Shown one piece after another: positions 1 to 6,926 of a stretch of 10,086 bases of DNA (positions are counted from its first letter, which is position 1; each line of letters begins with the position of its first letter). Origin of the DNA: Clostridia bacterium. Its GTDB lineage: Bacteria; Bacillota; Clostridia; Christensenellales; Aristaeellaceae. The notes under the pieces are model-generated. The model did no database searches. It was not told where the DNA came from and worked only from the letters and a program-made list of their open reading frames with translations. A program made the position numbers and the translations under genes. The stretch is from assembly GCA_017620115.1 (NCBI GenBank), contig JAFZRB010000188.1, forward strand, positions 1 through 10,086, in the 5' to 3' direction.

Positions 1-108
1 CAATGCCGAATATAAGGAATAAAGAAATGCAACAGGCGGCGAACAGCATGCCGGGAGATCGGGGAGAGAGATAGCAGCAGACGGATATCGTGATACTGGA
101 GCAGATGA

Positions 109-273
109 TACCGGAAAATCACCCGGAACATCGCGGGCCGGCTCGCAAAGGCGGAGATCATGGCGCAGTGCCCCGACATCAGCCAGAAAACCGTGGAGCG
201 CGCGCTGAAAGAGCTGATGGGCAATCGGAAAATCGTCAAAATCGGCGGCGGCCGCTACACATCCTGCACATGA
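109..273 (+). pseudogene. Winged-helix C-terminal remnant (Fic-type tail?)
   Basis: This reading frame has no start and is preceded by in-frame stops at 91-93 and 106-108. It ends at TGA 271-273. From about 133 it encodes a recognisable winged helix-turn-helix: a first helix (AKAEIMAQCPDIS), a recognition helix (QKTVERALKELMGN), then a wing (KIVKIGGGRYTS). Such a domain, ending in a glycine-rich GGRYT wing, closes many bacterial Fic-domain proteins and some Schlafen/AlbA-type ATP-binding regulators. Only the tail is present; the sequence upstream is broken across frames (a second piece is open in frame 3 from 75). I therefore read it as the decayed end of a larger accessory gene. The HsdM start follows 20 bases downstream, so the two were probably neighbours in one operon. 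The winged helix is fairly clear; the Fic assignment is a guess. Confidence 0.42.
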
Positions 274-293
274 AACAGGGAGGAAGATCAGCC

Positions 294-443
294 ATGATTA
301 CAGGCGAAATCAAAAGCAGAATCAACAGCCTGTGGGAGATTTTCCGGACTGGCGACCTGACCACTCCACTGGACATGTTCTGCAAAAGCAAGACGCGGTA
401 TTTGATGCAATTTAACGATTGCCCCCTCAGTGGTGTCGATTAA
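294..443 (+). pseudogene. hsdM: Truncated N-terminus of type I restriction methylase HsdM
   Basis: An ATG at 294 has a good ribosome binding site (GGGAGG, 278-283) and opens a 49-codon frame. The first 27 residues (MITGEIKSRINSLWEIFRTG, then DLTTPLD) match the characteristic start of type I restriction-modification N6-adenine methylase subunits, where MITGE-K-RID-LWE-FWTGG-TNPL is typical. HsdM is normally about 480-550 residues and methylates DNA in complex with HsdS. Here similarity fades after PLD, apart from a possible YLM echo, and the frame stops at 441-443. No catalytic NPPY motif is present, so the fragment cannot be a functional methylase. No hsdS or hsdR is in the window. It is most likely the scar of a lost restriction system. 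Confidence 0.6.
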
Positions 444-459
444 GGTTTAGGGGCGTCTG

Positions 460-488
460 TTTTCAGGAAGCGGCTCATTTTTTATAAT
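460..488 (+). promoter_or_regulatory. Predicted promoter of the M50-like gene
   Basis: A perfect -10 box TATAAT (483-488) is preceded, after 17 bases, by TTTTCA (460-465), a four-of-six match to TTGACA. The likely start of transcription is near 495, about 30 bases before the ATG at 527. The -10 is convincing and the -35 is weak. Confidence 0.5.
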
Positions 489-526
489 AACACGTATAGA
501 AATCGGGATTTCGGGAGGATATATAC

Positions 527-1048
527 ATGTCAAAGATGATTGCCATCATGATAGAAATGGCTGTTTCCGTATTGGTGTTATGGGTTCTGTCCTTTCTCTC
601 GACCCTCCTGCATGAACTTGGGCACGCTTTCGGTTATATGCTTTCGACAGGAGACAGACATTGGCACATACGCGTCGGAACAGGAAAAAAGCTGCTCGAA
701 ACGAAGCCTCTGACAGTGAAGATGCTCATTTTTGACGGATGTTTTTACCCCGCTGAAAACAGGATAGACACAAACGCAAAGCTCATTTCAATGCTATCAG
801 GAGGCCCTGTTATATCTCTTGTTCTGGTTATAGTGTTGTTGCTTCTGCGATATGGAAGCGTTTCATTCAACTCCGGGATTATCGCTTCGAGTTCCATAGA
901 ATTCTTTATAAACTATGCTTTGTTTTTAAATGTGTTTATTTTGGTTTTGGCCATCATTCCCTCACATTATTTTCATGGAGAAATCAAGGGAATGGAGACT
1001 GACGGACTAAAAATACTCAACGCGATAAAAGGCAGAAAGGCGCCTTAA
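527..1048 (+). CDS. Small M50-like (site-2-protease type) membrane metalloprotease
   Basis: This 173-residue protein is strongly hydrophobic, with about four membrane segments (roughly 5-27, 92-108, 117-140 and a re-entrant stretch near 135-147). The first ends in the zinc-protease signature HELGH (His29, Glu30, His33). A second family-like element, SGGP (91-94), precedes a segment with Asn135, then IPSHYFHGEIKGMETDG, where Asp159 sits like the third zinc ligand of M50 proteases. It lacks a PDZ domain and is shorter than RseP/SpoIVFB-type enzymes. M50 proteases cleave peptide bonds inside the membrane; the target here is unknown. The start is set by GGGAGG at 513-518, 8 bases upstream. The gene is visibly more AT-rich than the sugar genes downstream, suggesting a separate origin. 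It appears to be monocistronic. The family call is good; the function is open. Confidence 0.7.
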   Translation: MSKMIAIMIEMAVSVLVLWVLSFLSTLLHELGHAFGYMLSTGDRHWHIRVGTGKKLLETKPLTVKMLIFDGCFYPAENRIDTNAKLISMLSGGPVISLVLVIVLLLLRYGSVSFNSGIIASSSIEFFINYALFLNVFILVLAIIPSHYFHGEIKGMETDGLKILNAIKGRKAP

Positions 1049-1295
1049 CGGTTCATATATTCTATCTTGCCGAGAAATCCCGTAGGTTCATGTGAAGCAG
1101 ATCTCGAACAAAGAATATGAACAATACCAGCGGTACCGGACCGACAAGCCGTATGGGAAGATGGCTGCGTCGAAAGAGCCGCGGAGATGCCTGATGTGAC
1201 GCTCGCGACATGCAGTGAGACGCTCACCCGATTGAACAGAATGCGATTATTTCCTCGGGATAGCAGACAAATGTTATAAAAAAGCGTATATGCTC
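1049..1295. other. Intergenic stretch after the M50-like gene, mostly unassigned
   Basis: There are 309 bases without a confident gene between 1049 and 1357. The stretch holds a possible short GTG-started frame (1092-1199), an imperfect inverted repeat (1051-1062 with 1113-1122, about 50 bases apart) and a small hairpin GTGAG-ACG-CTCAC (1215-1227) with no T tract. From about 1265 it becomes AT-rich and leads into the promoter at 1296. No clear terminator for the upstream gene is visible. Confidence 0.5.
1092..1199 (+). pseudogene. Possible 35-codon remnant of a small accessory protein
   Basis: A frame starting with GTG at 1092 and ending at TGA 1197-1199 encodes a charged 35-residue peptide beginning VKQISNKEYEQYQRYRTDK. 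The NKEYEQYQ-Y stretch has the amino-acid make-up of a real helical start, resembling short accessory proteins near mobile elements. The second half loses this character, and the ribosome binding site is poor (only AGG at 1084-1086). I read it as a possible truncated remnant; chance coding is equally possible. Confidence 0.22.
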
Positions 1296-1324
1296 TTGAT
1301 TATAAGCCGTTTTTATTGTAATAT
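1296..1324 (+). promoter_or_regulatory. Predicted promoter of the transporter operon
   Basis: TTGATT (1296-1301) is followed after exactly 17 bases by TAATAT (1319-1324), in an AT-rich stretch that contrasts with the GC-rich genes. Transcription should start near 1331, about 27 bases before the ATG at 1358. With no terminator visible before 2016, this promoter probably also serves the ATPase and both permeases. Confidence 0.6.
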
Positions 1325-1357
1325 ATTGTTGATATAGTAAAAGGCGGAGCGCGGCGT

Positions 1358-1963
1358 ATGTTTGAACAATCCGAAAAATGGAATGCGTATTATCGGGAGC
1401 TTGAGCCCGGGAAAAGACGCGCCATGCTCAATGAGCTGTGCGCGTCCGAGCCCGACGACGGCGCGAACGCTTACAGGAAGGCGCTCTTCGAGGCGCGCCA
1501 TGTGGACGAGAAATCACCCGGGCGCGAAGTGGACAGGATGCTGTTCATGTGCGTCTATTTCCTGCAGCTGTACAAGACGGCGCGGATTTTCAAAAGCAGC
1601 GCGGTGAAGGAGATCCTTCAGTCTCTGCGCGAGACGCGCTTCAACATGAGCGCGCAGTACGGCGAGGCCGGCGAGAAGGCCCTGTATTGGGAGATTCGCA
1701 ACGCCGCAGCGCGCTATCTTTCAACCTGTGCCAGCCCGGGCTATAACCGGGGCCTGTTCGGCCTGACGCCGTCCCGCGATACCGGGCGGCAGGAGCGCAT
1801 TCTGCGTGATGTCTGGCAGATGTCCGAAGGCCTCTCAAGGCGGACGGGACTGACTGGGGAGCTGGCGCTCTGGAATCAGGCCATACTGGACGCCTACAGT
1901 CTGACCGGTGAAGACGCGAGAACGCGGTTTGAAAACACAGGCAGGATGAGGCCGAAGGGCTGA
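1358..1963 (+). CDS. Helical protein of unknown function, DUF6553-like
   Basis: This 201-residue soluble protein is rich in charged residues and predicted helices, with no signal peptide and no long membrane segment. Conserved-looking blocks are a middle segment with FMCVYFLQLYK, a YWEIRNAAARYLSTC block (residues about 125-140), then GYNRGLFGLTPS and WQMSEGLSRRTGL. I associate these with the clostridial family DUF6553, from memory and without a search. No catalytic motif is recognisable. The start is supported by AAGGCGGAG at 1341-1349 and the promoter at 1296. The stop is 52 bases before the start of the ABC ATPase, with neither terminator nor promoter visible between, so it is probably the first gene of the importer operon. 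A role linked to sugar uptake is only an inference from position. Confidence 0.7.
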   Translation: MFEQSEKWNAYYRELEPGKRRAMLNELCASEPDDGANAYRKALFEARHVDEKSPGREVDRMLFMCVYFLQLYKTARIFKSSAVKEILQSLRETRFNMSAQYGEAGEKALYWEIRNAAARYLSTCASPGYNRGLFGLTPSRDTGRQERILRDVWQMSEGLSRRTGLTGELALWNQAILDAYSLTGEDARTRFENTGRMRPKG

Positions 1964-2015
1964 ACCCAATCCGCGATTCAATTGATGTGAAGTTTAAGGA
2001 AACGGAGGGAGTGCT

Positions 2016-3506
<1,491 letters not shown>

Positions 3507-3520
3507 GGGGAGGAATCTGC

Positions 3521-4492
3521 ATGGAGACGATCAAGAATATCCCGCTCGTGAAAAAGCTGGGCTTCAACAGGATCATACTGATCCTGGTGCTCATTCTGAT
3601 GTACTTCGTTTTCTCCCTGGGCAGCGGCCGGCTGCTGGGCGCGGGCGATCTGATGAACGCCCTGAACATGGTGGACTACCTGGGCTTCCTGGCGCTCGGC
3701 GTGACCTTTGTCATCGCCACAGGCGGCATCGACTTTTCCATCGGCCCGGTGATGGTCTGCGCAGGCCTGATCGCGGGACGGCTGCTGGTCACCTTCGGGT
3801 GGCCGCTGTGGCTGGCCCTGATCATGTGCGTGGTGGTCGGCGCCTGCTTCGGCGTCATCAACGGCATCATGGTCTCCTACATGGGCCTGCCGTCGTTCAT
3901 CTCTTCGATGGCCTCGATGATGCTGGCCAAGGGCGTCGGCAGCGTGTTCACGCACGTGCAGAACTCCAACTGGCCCAAGACCGGCGACCCGAACAGCTGG
4001 TATAAGTATTTCGTGTCCTACAACGGCTTCCCAACCGGCCTTGTGTTCCTGCTGGTCGTGGCGATCATCTGCGCCATTATCCTGAACCGCACCAAGATCG
4101 GCCGCTACATACTGTGCATCGGCTCCAACCGGGAGGCGGTGCGCCTTTCCGGCGTGGATACCCGCAGGTGGGAGGCGCTGGCCTACATCATCTGCGGCAT
4201 CCTGGCGGGCATCGCCGCCATCACCTACGTGGGCGTCATCACCCAGGTGCAGCCGGGTCTGGGCGACGAGTTCAACAACAACGCCATCGCCAGCTGCGTC
4301 ATGGGCGGCACCTCGATGGCCGGCGGCGTGGCCTCCATGGGCGGCACGCTCATCGGCGTCTTCATCATCTCGCTCCTGCGAGTGGGCATTCAGGCCATGG
4401 GCTTCAGGCCGGACTACCAGTACATCATCACCGGCGTCATCGTAGCGCTGGCCGTGTTTGCGGACATCCGTTCGAGCGCGCGCAAGAAGTAA
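3521..4492 (+). CDS. Sugar ABC importer permease 1 (RbsC family)
   Basis: This 323-residue integral membrane protein has about eight to ten hydrophobic segments. It carries the RbsC/BPD_transp_2 hallmarks: an early GVTFVIATGGIDFSIG segment and a cytoplasmic loop NREAVRLSGVDTRRWE, which contacts the ATPase in this family. That loop is followed by a glycine-rich helix, GILAGIAAITYVG, and by CVMGGTSMAGG. The ATG at 3521 is preferred over in-frame upstream starts because GGGGAGGA (3507-3514) sits just ahead and the upstream part lies inside the ATPase gene. It begins 14 bases after the ATPase stop, so the two are translationally close. It probably pairs with permease 2 to form the membrane channel. 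Substrate unknown. Confidence 0.93.
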   Translation: METIKNIPLVKKLGFNRIILILVLILMYFVFSLGSGRLLGAGDLMNALNMVDYLGFLALGVTFVIATGGIDFSIGPVMVCAGLIAGRLLVTFGWPLWLALIMCVVVGACFGVINGIMVSYMGLPSFISSMASMMLAKGVGSVFTHVQNSNWPKTGDPNSWYKYFVSYNGFPTGLVFLLVVAIICAIILNRTKIGRYILCIGSNREAVRLSGVDTRRWEALAYIICGILAGIAAITYVGVITQVQPGLGDEFNNNAIASCVMGGTSMAGGVASMGGTLIGVFIISLLRVGIQAMGFRPDYQYIITGVIVALAVFADIRSSARKK

Positions 4493-4504
4493 GGAGGTCG
4501 CACA

Positions 4505-5512
4505 ATGAATACGACTGGCAAAAAGGGCAAGGTTCTGGCGGACAATCCCCTCGTCAGGGCAATCGGCCTGCAGCGGATCGTGGTTGTGCTCGCGGTCGTT
4601 CTGCTGGCGGCGTTCTTCAGCGTCATGAGCCCCGCCTTCAGGCAGTATTCCACGTTCGTCAGTATCCTGGACTATTCCTATTACATCAGCTTTATGGCGA
4701 TCGGCGTCACCTTCTGCCTGATCTCGGGCGGCAACGACCTGTCCGTCGGCACGGGCATGATCTGCTACGCGCTGGCCGGCGGCTATCTGGTGCAGCACAT
4801 GGGCGCGCCGGTGTGGGTAGGCATGCTGGTGACGATCTGCACCGGCCTGGTGTTCGGCGTGTTGAACGGCGTTATGGTCTCCATCATGAACCTGCCCCCC
4901 TTCATCGCCACGCTGTGCACCATGCTGATCACGCGCGGCCTGGGCTCCATCATTACGGGCGGCATGGCCGTGTCCTGGCCCTCCCGCAGCTCCGCGGACG
5001 GCTGGTTCCGCAGCCTGTTCAAGATCATCGACAAGGGCAAAATCTATCCCGTCGGCTTCATCCTCGTCATCGCCTCCATCGTCATCATGACGTTTGTGCT
5101 GAACAAGACGAAGGTGGGGCGCTATATCATCGCCATCGGCTCCAACAAGGAAGCGGCGCGCCTCTCCGGCGTGAACGTGGTGAAATACCAGATGATGGCC
5201 TACATCATCTCAGGCTTCTTTGCGGGCATGGCGGGCATCTCTTACGCGGCCATCTTTTCATCCTCGGTCGCGCCCGGCACCGGCGCGGGCCTGGAGCTGG
5301 ACGCCATCGGCGGCGCGATCATCGGCGGCACGTCCATGACCGGCGGCCTGGGCAGCGTGACGGGCACGCTGCTGGGCGTGTTCGTGATGTCGCTGCTGAA
5401 GACGGGCCTTCCCTACATCGGCCTTCAGGCGAACTGGCAGCAGATCATCACGGGACTTGTGCTGATCGCCGCGATCTACATCGATGTGCTCAAGAACAAG
5501 AAGACGGCGTAA
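4505..5512 (+). CDS. Sugar ABC importer permease 2 (RbsC family)
   Basis: This 335-residue membrane protein is paralogous to the preceding permease. It has the matching GVTFCLISGGNDLSVG segment, the loop NKEAARLSGVNVVKYQ, the helix GFFAGMAGISYAA, and AIIGGTSMTGG near the end. The two differ clearly in sequence, so a heterodimeric channel is likely; single-permease systems such as RbsC form homodimers. The start is fixed by AAGGAGGT (4491-4498), which overlaps the stop codon of permease 1; the gap between genes is only 12 bases. No terminator follows its stop. Transcripts could therefore read through the 161-base gap into the binding-protein gene, which also has its own promoter. Confidence 0.93.
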   Translation: MNTTGKKGKVLADNPLVRAIGLQRIVVVLAVVLLAAFFSVMSPAFRQYSTFVSILDYSYYISFMAIGVTFCLISGGNDLSVGTGMICYALAGGYLVQHMGAPVWVGMLVTICTGLVFGVLNGVMVSIMNLPPFIATLCTMLITRGLGSIITGGMAVSWPSRSSADGWFRSLFKIIDKGKIYPVGFILVIASIVIMTFVLNKTKVGRYIIAIGSNKEAARLSGVNVVKYQMMAYIISGFFAGMAGISYAAIFSSSVAPGTGAGLELDAIGGAIIGGTSMTGGLGSVTGTLLGVFVMSLLKTGLPYIGLQANWQQIITGLVLIAAIYIDVLKNKKTA

Positions 5513-5528
5513 GGGAAAACGCTGTGTG

Positions 5529-5557
5529 TTGACTTAACGGAACTGTGATGTTATAAT
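5529..5557 (+). promoter_or_regulatory. Strong promoter of the substrate-binding protein gene
   Basis: TTGACT (5529-5534), an exact 17-base spacer and a perfect TATAAT (5552-5557) form a near-consensus vegetative promoter, with an extended -10 (TGT, 5549-5551). Transcription would start at about 5564. A separate strong promoter fits the need for more binding protein than membrane subunits. Confidence 0.8.
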
Positions 5558-5563
5558 GATTTT

Positions 5564-5660
5564 ACAGACGGAAGAAGGTCTGAGAAATGATGCGCCGCGA
5601 TCGCGGCGCAGGAGCAGCGATGGATACCGCGGGGAAGCGGTAGACATAGATTAATTATTT
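5564..5660 (+). promoter_or_regulatory. Structured 5' leader with a perfect 20-bp palindrome
   Basis: The untranslated leader of the binding-protein mRNA, about 110 nt, can fold into three hairpins. First, CAGAC/GTCTG (5565-5569 with 5578-5582) lies at the extreme 5' end. Second, a perfect palindrome TGCGCCGCGA-TCGCGGCGCA spans 5591-5610. Third, TACCGC/GCGGTA (5625-5630 with 5637-5642) has a GGGGAA loop. GTCT (5578-5581) could instead pair with AGAC (5642-5645), enclosing the middle hairpin and competing with the first. No T tract follows the palindrome, so it is not a standard terminator. It could be an operator for a dimeric regulator, an RNA-stabilising or processing element, or an RNA switch. 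I match it to no known riboswitch class. The AGGAGG ribosome site (5661-5666) lies just outside. Confidence 0.45.
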
Positions 5661-5673
5661 AGGAGGTATCCCC

Positions 5674-6720
5674 ATGAAGAAAGTCTTGGTACTCGTCCTG
5701 GCTCTGATGCTGGTATTCAGCGCCACCGCCGCGTTCGCCGCGGACTACGAGATCGTGTCCAAGGGCTTCCAGCATCAGTACTGGCAGGCCGTCCTGAAGG
5801 GCTCGGAGCAGAAGGCCGCTGAGCTCGGCGTGACGATCAATTTCGTCGGCCCCGCCAATGAGTCCGCCTACGACGAGCAGCTGTCCCAGCTGAACTCGGC
5901 CATCAACGCCGCGCCCAAGGCCATCGGCCTGGCCGCGCTGTCCACCGAGACCTGCCTGGACGCCATCGCCGACGCCCAGAAGAAGGGCATCCCGATCATC
6001 GGCTTTGACTCCGGCGTTCCCGGCGCTCCCGAAGGCGCCATCCTGGCCAACGCCGCCACCAACAACTACAACGCCGGCGCGCTGGCGGCCGAGAAGGTCT
6101 ACGAAGCCATCGCCGACCGCATCGCGGCCGCGAGCGGCTCCGTCCGCATCGGCATCTCCGCGCAGGACGCCGTGTCCGACTCCGTCGTGAGCCGCGGCCT
6201 GGGCTTCATCGACAAGATCGGCGAGCTGGCCGCCGCCGATGGCTACACCATCAAGCTGGAAGGCAACGAGCGCTATGTCACCGACGCTCAGGTCGAGTCT
6301 GACGACGCCGGCAAGATCATCATCGAGATCCTCGTGCCCTCCCAGGTTACCGCCGAGCTTTCCGCCATCGACTGCCAGAACCTGCTGAACAAGACCGACA
6401 TCATCGCGCTGTACGGCTCCAACCAGCACTCCGCTGAGGCCATGGTCACCGCCAATGAGAACCTGCAGAAGCTGGGCACCGGCGAAGGCCAGGTCATCGG
6501 CGCGGGCTTCGACTCCGGCGCTGTCATCAAGGCCGCCGTCGCGGACGGCACCTTCCTGGGCGCTGTCACGCAGGCTCCCGTGGCCATGGGCGAGGCGCTT
6601 GTCGAGCTGCTGGTCGCCGCCTCCAACGGCGAGACCGTTGCCGACGTGGACACCGGCTGCCAGTGGTACACCGCTGAGAACATGGACGATCCGGAGATCG
6701 CCCAGAACCTGTACGACTGA
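5674..6720 (+). CDS. Extracytoplasmic sugar-binding protein (Peripla_BP_4, RbsB-like)
   Basis: This 348-residue exported protein captures the sugar and delivers it to the permeases encoded upstream. Residues 1-22 form a signal peptide (KK, then a hydrophobic core, then ATAAFA) with an apparent signal peptidase I site around AFA-A-DYE. No lipobox cysteine is present. The mature part shows the ribose-type binding fold: the helix YWQAVLKGSEQKAAELG, then GPANESAYDEQLSQLNSAI, GFDSGVPG (about 110-117), YGSNQHSAEA and GAGFDSG. The start is fixed by AGGAGG (5661-5666), 7 bases before the ATG. Codon use is very strongly biased to C-ending codons, more so than its neighbours, which suggests high expression. 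It has its own promoter and terminator. The ligand is unknown. Confidence 0.92.
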   Translation: MKKVLVLVLALMLVFSATAAFAADYEIVSKGFQHQYWQAVLKGSEQKAAELGVTINFVGPANESAYDEQLSQLNSAINAAPKAIGLAALSTETCLDAIADAQKKGIPIIGFDSGVPGAPEGAILANAATNNYNAGALAAEKVYEAIADRIAAASGSVRIGISAQDAVSDSVVSRGLGFIDKIGELAAADGYTIKLEGNERYVTDAQVESDDAGKIIIEILVPSQVTAELSAIDCQNLLNKTDIIALYGSNQHSAEAMVTANENLQKLGTGEGQVIGAGFDSGAVIKAAVADGTFLGAVTQAPVAMGEALVELLVAASNGETVADVDTGCQWYTAENMDDPEIAQNLYD

Positions 6721-6756
6721 TCGCGGCACACAGCTGCTTCGATTACGTGAGACAAG

Positions 6757-6800
6757 GGGCCGCCGCGCCAACGAAAGAAGGCGCGGCAGCCCTTTCTTTT
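6757..6800 (+). terminator. Intrinsic terminator of the binding-protein gene
   Basis: GGGCCGCCGCGCC (6757-6769) pairs with GGCGCGGCAGCCC (6780-6792) with one mismatch (C opposite A), across a 10-base loop. It is followed at once by TTTCTTTT (6793-6800). It lies 36 bases after the stop codon and is a strong, typical intrinsic terminator. Confidence 0.88.
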
Positions 6801-6831
6801 GCGCTCGCCTCGGCTATGAAGCGCTTTGTGA

Positions 6832-6853
6832 GACGCCCTTTGGCGTTATTTTT
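6832..6853 (+). terminator. Possible second, weaker terminator
   Basis: ACGCC (6833-6837) and GGCGT (6842-6846) form a short stem with a CTTT loop, followed by TATTTTT (6847-6853). It sits 40 bases after the first terminator and could act as a backup that isolates the aldolase gene. The stem is only 5 base pairs. Confidence 0.4.
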
Positions 6854-6861
6854 GCCGCCCC

Positions 6862-6890
6862 TTGTGCGTGAGCAAGCTTTGTTGTATAAT
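6862..6890 (+). promoter_or_regulatory. Predicted promoter of the aldolase gene
   Basis: TTGTGC (6862-6867), a 17-base spacer and a perfect TATAAT (6885-6890). The start of transcription is expected near 6897, about 30 bases before the ATG at 6927. It follows directly after two terminators, so this gene is an independent unit. Confidence 0.68.
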
Positions 6891-6926
6891 GCTGTCAGTG
6901 AAAAACAGACAAGGAGTGGATAAAGC

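Noticed and set aside
421..463. GCCCC (421-425) and GGGGC (450-454) followed by GTCTGTTTT, resembling a terminator after the HsdM fragment
   Set aside because: The stem is only 5 base pairs with a 24-base loop and the T run is short. It could equally be an insertion scar, so it was not called.
1051..1122. Imperfect inverted repeat GTTCATATATTC / GAATATGAAC
   Set aside because: The arms are short, about 50 bases apart and mismatched by two bases, with no T tract or transposase. Too weak for a terminator or mobile-element end.
4114..5532. Plus-strand open frame of 472 codons across both permeases
   Set aside because: It is an Arg/His/Gly-rich off-frame reading over two clear membrane-protein genes.
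5578..5600. CTGAGA-like string in the leader, reminiscent of a TPP riboswitch
   Set aside because: The remaining conserved TPP core elements are absent downstream and the gene downstream is a sugar-binding protein.
5659..6771. Long minus-strand open frame opposite the binding-protein gene
   Set aside because: Its Gly/Val/Asp-rich low-complexity translation mirrors the C-ending codons of the sense gene, and there is no recognisable protein family.
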